Of a stretch of DNA of 7,301 nucleotides, positions 1 through 6,194 are shown piece after piece; positions within the stretch are counted from its first letter, which is position 1, and every line of letters begins with the position of its first letter. The notes under the pieces were generated by a model, which worked only from the letters and a program-made list of their open reading frames with translations, was not told the DNA's origin and did no database searches. The DNA is from Oxalobacteraceae bacterium (GTDB lineage Bacteria > Pseudomonadota > Gammaproteobacteria > Burkholderiales > Burkholderiaceae_D): the NCBI GenBank assembly GCA_027485535.1, contig JAIXQV010000134.1, positions 1 through 7,301 of the forward strand. Reading direction: 5' to 3'. The position numbers and the translations under genes were made by a program.

Positions 1-19
1 AATCACAATGTACATCGCT

Positions 20-60
20 AACCGTTAATTCACGGTTTGCAAGCCGGTCCCAGACCGGCT
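20..60. other. two tandem short hairpins, tail of an upstream unit
   Basis: Two inverted repeats follow each other. AACCGT (20-25) pairs with ACGGTT (32-37) across a 6-base loop. AGCCGGTC (42-49) pairs with GACCGGCT (53-60) across a 3-base loop. Neither is followed by a T-tract, so neither is a classic terminator alone. They lie just before the strong terminator at 76-102 and may be the 3' UTR, or the 3' end of a structured RNA, of a gene outside the window. No convincing protein end is visible; the short open stretches in all + frames stop at or before position 62. Confidence 0.4.
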
Positions 61-75
61 GAATAGAGAATTAAG

Positions 76-102
76 AAAAACGGCTCCAATGGAGCCGTTT
101 TT
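76..102. terminator. bidirectional intrinsic terminator
   Basis: The arms CGGCTCC (81-87) and GGAGCCG (91-97) enclose the loop AAT. They are flanked by A5 (76-80) and T5 (98-102), giving a 12-bp perfect stem with a T-tract on either strand. This is a textbook Rho-independent terminator. It probably ends a + strand unit lying left of the window and insulates the receptor gene from it. The A/T flanks would let it work in both directions. Confidence 0.88.
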
Positions 103-184
103 CGTTATCAGTTATTTAACAGCGCTACCTCGATTTTTGCATTCCTGCCCCTCATTACAAAAAATTCACCTCATCAGGCTAGGG

Positions 185-203
185 TTTAATGATTTTCATG
201 AGC
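185..203 (+). promoter_or_regulatory. candidate Fur box ahead of the TonB-dependent receptor
   Basis: TTTAATGATTTTCATGAGC matches the 19-base Fur consensus GATAATGATAATCATTATC at 13 positions by my hand alignment. This includes the palindromic core ATGA-N3-TCAT (189-199). It sits 57 bases before the receptor start. A -10-like hexamer TTTAAT (185-190) overlaps it, as expected for Fur repression, but no clear -35 stands at the right spacing (TTCACC at 165-170 is only 14 bases away). The receptor class makes iron control plausible. It could still be a chance match in AT-rich leader DNA. Confidence 0.5.
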
Positions 204-245
204 CCAACCGCTGAACAGCTCCGGTATGCTTCGCGGTTTTTTTAG
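189..245 (+). CDS. possible 18-codon leader ORF in frame with the receptor
   Basis: ATG at 189 (or the internal ATG at 198) opens a short frame reading MIFMSPTAEQLRYASRFF, ending at TAG (243-245). AGG (176-178) and AGGG (181-184) lie upstream as weak ribosome-binding candidates. The last codons run through the terminator-like hairpin at 206-243, so ribosome passage could disturb that hairpin. The frame is the same as that of the receptor beginning at 261, with only the TAG and five codons between. If transcription starts from the TTTAAT element near 197, the first ATG is not transcribed. No homology is recognised, and short ORFs arise easily by chance. Confidence 0.2.
   Translation: MIFMSPTAEQLRYASRFF
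206..243 (+). terminator. terminator-like hairpin in the receptor leader (possible attenuator)
   Basis: AACCGC (206-211) pairs with GCGGTT (233-238), followed directly by a run of seven T (237-243, the first two in the stem). The 21-base loop can form a small inner pair, AGC (217-219) with GCT (228-230). The T-run ends 17 bases before the receptor ATG and lies downstream of the candidate Fur box and promoter. It therefore could stop receptor transcripts early unless the hairpin is prevented. The stem is only 6 bp and the loop large, so it is weaker than the terminator at 76-102. Confidence 0.42.
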
Positions 246-260
246 CCGAGCACTAATCCC

Positions 261-2411
261 ATGAATATGAAATACACAACACTGGCACTAGCCATTTCGG
301 GCTGCTTTGTGTCAGCCGCAGCCGCCGAAGAAGAGTCTAGAGTGCTATCGCCCGTGGTTGTCACCGCGACCCGGGTTGAGCAAGACAGTTTTGACTTGCC
401 AATGGCGATCGACAAAGTGGATCGCCAAAACATCGATAACCAATTACGGATGACACTGTCCGAATCATTGGCGCGCATACCGGGTATTACAGCGCAAAAC
501 CGTAACCAGATGGCACAAGACCCGCAGATTTCCTCGCGTGGCTTCGGCGCAAGATCGTCATTTGGCGTGCGCGGCATTCGTGTGTATGTTGACGGCATAC
601 CTCTGTCGATGCCGGATGGTATTGGTAACCCGGGCAGCATCGATCTGGATGCGATCGGCAGTATTGAAGTGATGCGCGGGCCATTTTCGGCGATGTACGG
701 AAGTTCATCGGGCGGCGTGCTGCAGTTAATCACCAAAAAACCATCCGAGACACCCGTCGTCGGCGGCGACATTCTGTTTGGCAGCTTCAATACCCGCCGC
801 GAGTCCATCGAAGCGTCTGGTACGAATGGGGGCTTGGAGTACTCCCTCAACTTGTCAAACTATTCGTCCAACGGATTCAGAGCGCAAAGCCGCAATGACA
901 AGCAGCAGGCGACCGTCAAGCTAGGCACGCGCATCAGCGACGATACCAAGCTAACGACCTTGATCAATTGGTTCGATCAATCTGCGCAAGATCCGGGCGG
1001 CTTGGTAAGGACCGGAACCGGCGCTAATCAGCCTGGCGCATTTCCCGGTGGTCTGTTCTACGACCCAACGGGTGCGACACGCGGCGCAATCGCTGGTAAC
1101 ACGCGTGTCAGCCGCAGTAACACGCAGGTCGGATTCAATCTGGAAAAGAGCCTCGACGCCAGCAACACCTTGAACATCGTTACGTATGCTGGGCAGCGCG
1201 ACAACCTGCAATACCTCGCAACCAGCAACGCACCCACTGGCGCAATCAGCGGTCGCGCCAGTAGCATTGGTCGTACGTTTTACGGCACTGATGTCCGCCT
1301 GACTAACCGCGGTGAGGTAATCGGCAAACCGTACCAGTTATCGGTTGGTCTGAATGTCGGCTATATGGACGACGCGCGTCTCGACAGAAACGCTAGCAAT
1401 GGTGAAATTCAAGCCGGCGCCCCCAACCGTGACGAGAAGCAAACTGCATTTAACTTTGATCAGTATGCACAAGGCATGCTCGCACTTGATGAGCGTTGGG
1501 ATCTCCACGCAGGCGTTCGCCATACGCGCCTGAAGCTCGATGTTCAACCCAACGCAGGCGCGACTGCCAATCTGTCCGCGGGTGGCCTATCGTTTGATAA
1601 AACTATTCCTGTGGTCGGTCTGGTATTCAAGGCAACACCCGCCGTTAATTATTACGCCAATATTGGCGCTGGTTTTGAAACACCAACCTTGGTGGAAATT
1701 AGTTATGCCGATCCGGCAAATGCCTCTGCAGGCTTAAATCTCGGTCTGAAGCCGTCGACCAGCACGAATATCGAGATCGGCGCGAAGGCTTTACTGTCTG
1801 ACACCAGCCGTTTGAACGTGGCGCTGTTTGATATCAGCACTCAGAACGAAATCGTGATCGACCGCTTGAACGGCACTACAGCCAGCTACCGTAATGCGGG
1901 CCAGACCAAGCGACGCGGCCTTGAGCTGTCGGCCGAGACTTTACTGCATCGCGATTTCACGGCTTACCTCGCCTACACCATGCTGGATGCGACATTCCAG
2001 TCGGCTTTTGCGACAGGTACCGGCGCGACAGCACCCGGAAGCTACAACACCGGCACTGTTGCTCCGGGTAGCGCCATCCCGGGCACCTACCGCCACCAGG
2101 TGTACGCTGAGCTTGCGTATCGTTATCGCCCCTACCAATTGGAAACAGCGGTGGAAGGACGCTACAACAGCAAGGTATTCATCAACGATCTGAACAAAGA
2201 TGAAGCACCGGCCTACACGATTTTTAGCGTCAGAGCATCGCTGCAACAGGTTCAGGGCAAATGGAAGTTTACCGAGTACGCACGCATCGATAACTTATTC
2301 GATGAGACCTACATCGGCTCGGTTCGAGTGAACGACGGTAACACGCGTTTCTTTGAACCAGCACCCGGTAGAAACTACTTCGTTGGTGTCAAAGCGAACT
2401 ACATGTTCTAA
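261..2411 (+). CDS. TonB-dependent outer-membrane receptor (probable iron-chelate uptake)
   Basis: This 716-residue protein is a TonB-gated outer-membrane transporter that would import a large ligand, most likely a ferric chelate, using energy passed from TonB-ExbB-ExbD. A Sec signal peptide covers about residues 1-22 (MNMKYTTLALAISGCFVSAAAA). A TonB-box-like VVVTATR lies at 32-38. The plug domain spans about 41-160, with the typical SLARIPGI, GFGARSSFGVRGIRVYVDG, IEVMRGP and MYGSSSGGVLQLITKK segments. The beta-barrel fills about 165-716, with a late NLFDETY motif, EPAPGRNY, and a C-terminal aromatic residue (NYMF). Length is normal and the barrel looks intact. The start at 261 or the in-frame ATG at 267 both give a good signal peptide; neither has a clear Shine-Dalgarno. 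The family resembles FecA-type receptors in its general motifs. No fecIR-type regulators, siderophore genes or periplasmic binding protein are nearby, so the substrate is not known. A candidate Fur box upstream supports iron control. Confidence 0.93.
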   Translation: MNMKYTTLALAISGCFVSAAAAEEESRVLSPVVVTATRVEQDSFDLPMAIDKVDRQNIDNQLRMTLSESLARIPGITAQNRNQMAQDPQISSRGFGARSSFGVRGIRVYVDGIPLSMPDGIGNPGSIDLDAIGSIEVMRGPFSAMYGSSSGGVLQLITKKPSETPVVGGDILFGSFNTRRESIEASGTNGGLEYSLNLSNYSSNGFRAQSRNDKQQATVKLGTRISDDTKLTTLINWFDQSAQDPGGLVRTGTGANQPGAFPGGLFYDPTGATRGAIAGNTRVSRSNTQVGFNLEKSLDASNTLNIVTYAGQRDNLQYLATSNAPTGAISGRASSIGRTFYGTDVRLTNRGEVIGKPYQLSVGLNVGYMDDARLDRNASNGEIQAGAPNRDEKQTAFNFDQYAQGMLALDERWDLHAGVRHTRLKLDVQPNAGATANLSAGGLSFDKTIPVVGLVFKATPAVNYYANIGAGFETPTLVEISYADPANASAGLNLGLKPSTSTNIEIGAKALLSDTSRLNVALFDISTQNEIVIDRLNGTTASYRNAGQTKRRGLELSAETLLHRDFTAYLAYTMLDATFQSAFATGTGATAPGSYNTGTVAPGSAIPGTYRHQVYAELAYRYRPYQLETAVEGRYNSKVFINDLNKDEAPAYTIFSVRASLQQVQGKWKFTEYARIDNLFDETYIGSVRVNDGNTRFFEPAPGRNYFVGVKANYMF

Positions 2412-2420
2412 CAAAATCGA

Positions 2421-2460
2421 GAGGACAGGTGCCGAGCTTGGATCAGGCGGCCCTGTCCTC
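2421..2460. terminator. long hairpin between convergent receptor and rmuC genes
   Basis: GAGGACAGG (2421-2429) pairs with CCTGTCCTC (2452-2460), and the inner GCCG (2431-2434) pairs with CGGC (2448-2451) around one bulged T. This gives 13 bp with a 13-base loop. Read on the minus strand it is followed by TCGATTTTGTT, a modest T-tract, so it best serves as the rmuC terminator. On the plus strand no T-run follows (TGGGTTAG). The rmuC stop codon lies in the loop and its last five sense codons form one arm of the stem. Confidence 0.6.
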
Positions 2461-3840
2461 TGGGTTAGAAGTTTCTTCACCTGCCAAATCGCCCTCGGTA
2501 AAGTCAGTCGCAACCTGATCCGTATAAGGCAACAGATCGAGCTCTAGTTCAGCCTTGTCGACCAAATCCTGCGGCAACGCGGCTTTGACTGCCACCCCCA
2601 AGCGCTCGAAATCCTTGGCCTGCTTGATCAAATTCCCTCGGCCCTGATACAGCTGACCAAATGCTTTGGTGTAGCTGGTACGCGCGGCTTCGAGTTTGCC
2701 ACCCAGCTCTTCCATCGATCGAACAAATACCGCCAGCTTGTGATAAAGCTTGCCAGCGCTTTCCGCCAGCGCGGCGCTGTGCGCGTTTTGTTTTTCTAGA
2801 CGCCACAGTTGGCGCACGATATTCAAACTAGTAAGTAAGGTGGTCGGCGTTGCTACCAGCACGTTACGCTCGAGCGCTTGCTGGAACAAGCTTTCGTCCG
2901 CGCGCAAGGCTTCAACAAATGCAGACTCAACTGGTACGAACATGAACACCATCTCGGGCGAGTTCAACTCGCCCAGTTCGAAGTAGCGCCGATCGGCCAA
3001 CTCTTTGATACGGTCACCGACGGCTTTGACATGCTCGGATAGCGCTTGCTTGCGGTCCAGTTCATCCTCGGCATTAACGTAGCGGGTGTAGGCATTCAGT
3101 GAGACCTTGGCATCCACAATCAGGTGCTTGGCATCTGGCAGGTAGATGATTACATCCGGGCGCTGCTTGCCATCTTCGCTCTTGAAGCTGACCTCGCGCC
3201 GGTAGTCCTTACCCTCTTGCAGACCGGAACGCGCCAGCACATTCTCAAGGACCAATTCGCCCCAGTTACCCTGCTTCTTGGCCTGTCCTTTAAGCGCTGT
3301 CGCGAGATCATGCGCCTCGGCAGTCATTTGCTGGTTCAAGGATTTCAAACTATCCAGTTCGGACTTCAGCACCGCCTGCTGCTGTGCATCTTGATAGTGA
3401 ATCTCTTCAACGCGTTTCTTGAACTCATTGAGCCGTTCTTTGAAAGGGTCCAGTAAATTACCCAAGCTCTGCAGATTTTGCTCGCTGAAGCGACGCGATT
3501 TGTCTTCCAGAATAGTGCTCGCAAGATTTTGAAACTCTTCGGTCAAACTCTTCCGTGCTGACTCGCTCATTTCTTGCAGACGCAGACGCTGCTCCTCCGC
3601 ATGCCGCTGCTGCTCGGTAGTACGCGCGGTCTCCGCCGCCAGCTCGCGCTGCACGGCGGATAACTGCGTCTGTAAATGGTTGGCTAACTCTGATGCCTGG
3701 TCTAGCTGCGCCTCTAGCGCGCGCAGGCGCTCCTGCGCTACCGCCTGCTCGGCGCTGTAACGGCCTTTCATCCACACTGCCATTAGCAGCAAACCGATTG
3801 CGAGACCCACTAGCCACGGCAATACCAAAGCGACATCCAT
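2443..3840 (-). CDS. rmuC: DNA recombination protein RmuC
   Basis: This 465-residue protein is a full-length RmuC, close to the E. coli length of about 475. The family is linked genetically to limiting recombination at inverted repeats, and its core resembles PD-(D/E)XK nucleases. An N-terminal hydrophobic helix (about residues 5-23) would anchor it to the inner membrane. Next comes a long Gln/Glu/Ala-rich coiled coil (about 28-110), then the RmuC domain (about 120-430). Visible conserved blocks are GNWGE (191-195), RPDVIIYLPD (227-236), IVDAKVSL (241-248), VPVESAF (302-308) and GNLIKQAKDFERLGV (402-416). The PD...DAK pattern fits the nuclease-like core. The tail after about 440 is acidic and low in complexity, typical of variable RmuC ends. 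The start is supported by GGAG seven bases upstream on the minus strand. The gene is convergent with the receptor and divergent from the molybdoenzyme gene, so it is probably monocistronic. Confidence 0.95.
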   Translation of the reverse strand: MDVALVLPWLVGLAIGLLLMAVWMKGRYSAEQAVAQERLRALEAQLDQASELANHLQTQLSAVQRELAAETARTTEQQRHAEEQRLRLQEMSESARKSLTEEFQNLASTILEDKSRRFSEQNLQSLGNLLDPFKERLNEFKKRVEEIHYQDAQQQAVLKSELDSLKSLNQQMTAEAHDLATALKGQAKKQGNWGELVLENVLARSGLQEGKDYRREVSFKSEDGKQRPDVIIYLPDAKHLIVDAKVSLNAYTRYVNAEDELDRKQALSEHVKAVGDRIKELADRRYFELGELNSPEMVFMFVPVESAFVEALRADESLFQQALERNVLVATPTTLLTSLNIVRQLWRLEKQNAHSAALAESAGKLYHKLAVFVRSMEELGGKLEAARTSYTKAFGQLYQGRGNLIKQAKDFERLGVAVKAALPQDLVDKAELELDLLPYTDQVATDFTEGDLAGEETSNPEDRAA

Positions 3841-3972
3841 CCAGTTTCTCCCTAGCCTTTATGAGTCAGTTTACCGTGCCGCGCCACCGATTTCACTTTC
3901 CAAAGCGCAAGCCGCGAATTTCTTCCATGCTTTAGAATCCCGCTGGTAAACCCCACCCCACGGAGTCATGGC
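3841..3972. promoter_or_regulatory. divergent promoter region between rmuC and the molybdoenzyme gene
   Basis: This 132-base gap must carry the start signals of two divergent genes. On the plus strand TAGAAT (3933-3938) is a five-of-six match to the -10 consensus, with no good -35. It would give a leader of roughly 28 bases. CGGAG (3961-3965) is a good ribosome-binding site seven bases before ATG 3973. The ATG at 3968 is discarded because its frame stops after two codons. On the minus strand AGGGAG/GGAG precedes the rmuC ATG, but I cannot pick a convincing promoter hexamer pair. No operator-like palindrome stands out. Confidence 0.4.
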
Positions 3973-6114
3973 ATGAGCATCGTCCCCACCCGCCCGTCAC
4001 GTCGCACTTTCTTGAAGCAATCTGCTGCGCTGAGCGGTGCCTTTGTGCTGGGCATACAGGGAGCCGCCGCAAATCCGGGCGCTGCCGAGGTAACGCACTG
4101 GGTCATGATCGCACCTGATGACACGGTGACCATCCGCATCGCCCGCTCCGAGCTTGGGCAAGGTACTTTTACCGGACTGGCGCAGCTGGTGGCAGAAGAA
4201 CTCGCGTGCGACTGGAGCAAGGTGCGCCCCGAGTACGCTGATGTCAACGAGCATATCCGTCGCAACAAGATATGGAAAGACATGTCGACCGGCGGCAGCC
4301 GAGGCATCCGCGATTCCCATGACTATGTCCGCAAGGGCGGCGCTGCAGCACGCATGATGCTGATTGCCGCCGCTGCCCAGCAATGGAACGTGCCAGTTTC
4401 TGAGTGCCGCGCAGAGAATGGTCAAGTGATTCATAGCTCGGGCAAGACATTGCGCTATGGTGAACTGGCAGCGCTGGCGTCCACCCTTCCGGTACCTGAG
4501 AACCCGCCGCTAAAGTCACCCAAAGATTGGAAAATCGCTGGCACGTCACCAGCACGCTTCGATATTCCGGCGAAGGTGAATGGATCGCAAATCTATGCCT
4601 CCGACATTCGGCTACCCGGCATGCTACATGCCTCGATTTTGCAAAGCCCAGTGTTCAGTGGTTTCTTGAAGAGTCATGACGATAGTGCTGCGAAGGCGAT
4701 GCCGGGCGTGAAGCATGTGGTGACCGGTGATGACTGGGTCGCGGTACTTGCTACCAACTGGTGGCAAGCTAATGAAGCGCTCAAGAAAGTGAAAGTCAGC
4801 TGGGAGAATGGCAATAAAGACAAAGTCTCGAGCGACTCCATCATGGCCTATCTACGCGAAGGGCTGACACAGACTAATGCACCAATCGCTCGCAAGGACG
4901 GTGATGTTGATAAAGCATTCGCCAATGCGCACAAAGTACTCGAGGCCGAGTATTACACTGGCTTCATGAATCACGCCACCATGGAGCCACAAAATGCTGC
5001 TGCGCTCTACACAGCAGACAAATTAGAAGTTTGGGTTGGTACGCAAAATGGCGAATCGTCGATTGCCGCTGCTGCTGATGCCTCTGGCTTACCGCTGCAA
5101 AAAATTCATATCCATAAAATGCATGCCGGTGGTGGGTTTGGTCGACGCGGGCCGCATCAAGACTTCACAAAACAGGCCGTCAAAATCGCGATGGCCTTAC
5201 CCGGCACACCCATCCGCTTGCAGTGGTCGCGAGAAGAAGATATGCGCCAAGGCCGCTACCGGCCGGTATCGCTGGTGAAGATTCGCGGCGCACTCGACAA
5301 AGATGGTCAGTGGCTCGGTTGGCATGTGCGGCAGTCGGATCAATCGATTGCGGTTACGGTTTATCCGCAATTCGTCAAAGATGGTGTTGACCAAATTAAT
5401 ACCCGAGTTTTTAGAGATAACCCTTATGCAGTACCGAATTTCACCAATGAGTATGTAATGCGGGATATTCACGTACCGCCGGGGTTTTGGCGCGCAGTTG
5501 CACATACCAATAATCCGTTCTACCGCGAATGCTTTATTGATGAACTCGCGCATGCTGCTGGCAAAGACCCGGTGCAATTCCGCCGTCCGCTATTACAAGG
5601 TAAAAAAGATCTGGCCGTACTGGATGCTGTTGCCAAGGCCATCAACTGGGATAAACCGCCGGCCGCCGGTATCCATCGCGGTATCGCGGTCGTTGATTCC
5701 TATGGCAGTTTCACCGCTGCTGCTGTCGAACTCAAACTGACGAATGGCAAAGAGATCGAGGTCAAGCGCGTTGCGGTGGCGATCGATAGCGGCCATGTAG
5801 TGCATCCGGACGCGGTGAAGGCGCAAATTGAAGGCGGTGTGTTCTGGGGTCTTTCAGCCATCATGGGTGAAGAGATCACGATTGAAAACGGCGCAGTGAA
5901 ACAGTCGAATTTCCATGACTATCCTCTGGCGCGCATCAACGTCAAACCAGAAATCATCCCGGTATTGGTGCCCACTTTCGATTTCTGGGGCGGTGTGGGC
6001 GAACCACCGATCGGTGGTGTGATTCCTGCGATGGTGAATGCACTGTTCTCTGCTACTGGTCAGCGTATTCGCTCGCTACCGCTCAAACACCACGGCTTCC
6101 GATATAAAACCTGA
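3973..6114 (+). CDS. Tat-exported molybdopterin-binding oxidoreductase subunit (xanthine dehydrogenase family, isoquinoline 1-oxidoreductase beta type)
   Basis: This 713-residue protein is the large, molybdenum-cofactor-binding subunit of a xanthine dehydrogenase family hydroxylase or aldehyde oxidase, of the IorB-like subgroup. These enzymes hydroxylate N-heterocycles or oxidise aldehydes with water-derived oxygen and pass electrons through a small [2Fe-2S] subunit, often to a cytochrome c. A twin-arginine signal (RRTFLK, residues 10-15) and a hydrophobic stretch ending near AAA-NPG (about 30-33) predict Tat export to the periplasm. Subgroup motifs are SELGQGT (59-65), GGSRGIRDS (107-115), DIPAKVNG (197-204), MNHATMEPQNA (332-342), the cofactor-binding GGGFGRR (386-392), PPGFWRAVAHTNN (502-514) and GVGEPP with Glu677 as candidate catalytic base. 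Length is near normal and nothing looks broken. CGGAG seven bases upstream fixes the start. The [2Fe-2S] partner and cytochrome c genes usually found beside such genes are absent: the neighbours are rmuC and an ion channel. The substrate cannot be told from sequence. Confidence 0.9.
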   Translation: MSIVPTRPSRRTFLKQSAALSGAFVLGIQGAAANPGAAEVTHWVMIAPDDTVTIRIARSELGQGTFTGLAQLVAEELACDWSKVRPEYADVNEHIRRNKIWKDMSTGGSRGIRDSHDYVRKGGAAARMMLIAAAAQQWNVPVSECRAENGQVIHSSGKTLRYGELAALASTLPVPENPPLKSPKDWKIAGTSPARFDIPAKVNGSQIYASDIRLPGMLHASILQSPVFSGFLKSHDDSAAKAMPGVKHVVTGDDWVAVLATNWWQANEALKKVKVSWENGNKDKVSSDSIMAYLREGLTQTNAPIARKDGDVDKAFANAHKVLEAEYYTGFMNHATMEPQNAAALYTADKLEVWVGTQNGESSIAAAADASGLPLQKIHIHKMHAGGGFGRRGPHQDFTKQAVKIAMALPGTPIRLQWSREEDMRQGRYRPVSLVKIRGALDKDGQWLGWHVRQSDQSIAVTVYPQFVKDGVDQINTRVFRDNPYAVPNFTNEYVMRDIHVPPGFWRAVAHTNNPFYRECFIDELAHAAGKDPVQFRRPLLQGKKDLAVLDAVAKAINWDKPPAAGIHRGIAVVDSYGSFTAAAVELKLTNGKEIEVKRVAVAIDSGHVVHPDAVKAQIEGGVFWGLSAIMGEEITIENGAVKQSNFHDYPLARINVKPEIIPVLVPTFDFWGGVGEPPIGGVIPAMVNALFSATGQRIRSLPLKHHGFRYKT

Positions 6115-6144
6115 TTACCAAGCCGAGCAGTGACACGCGTCATG

Positions 6145-6176
6145 TAAAATTATGGCTTCATTGATCGATTTATCAA
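6145..6176 (+). promoter_or_regulatory. possible promoter and inverted repeat before the sodium channel gene
   Basis: TAAAAT (6145-6150) matches the -10 consensus at five of six positions, though no -35 is seen at normal spacing. TTGAT (6161-6165) and ATCAA (6172-6176) form an inverted repeat with a 6-base spacer, 18 bases before the ATG. If the -10 is real, the repeat lies just downstream of the start of transcription, where it could act as an operator or a small 5' hairpin. The 80-base gap after the molybdoenzyme stop holds no clear terminator, so co-transcription from upstream is also possible. Confidence 0.25.
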
Positions 6177-6194
6177 ACCAATAAGAAGCTATTT

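Noticed and set aside
3..62. C-terminal end of an upstream + strand gene
   Set aside because: One frame is open to a TGA at 60-62, but it runs through a perfect hairpin, gives a low-complexity peptide and has no recognisable ending.
110..260. Cobalamin or other riboswitch in the receptor leader
   Set aside because: The leader after the upstream terminator is only about 150 bases and I could not find a B12-box or the conserved cores of other common riboswitches.
242..850. 202-codon open frame on the minus strand inside the receptor gene
   Set aside because: It lies wholly antisense to a well-supported receptor signal peptide and plug domain and shows no recognisable family; it is a shadow frame.
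3968..3976. Alternative ATG start for the molybdoenzyme gene
   Set aside because: The frame from 3968 ends after two codons; ATG 3973 has the properly spaced CGGAG and gives a full Tat signal.
6161..6176. FNR box before the sodium channel
   Set aside because: The half-sites match but the spacer is six bases instead of the required four, so I do not call it FNR.
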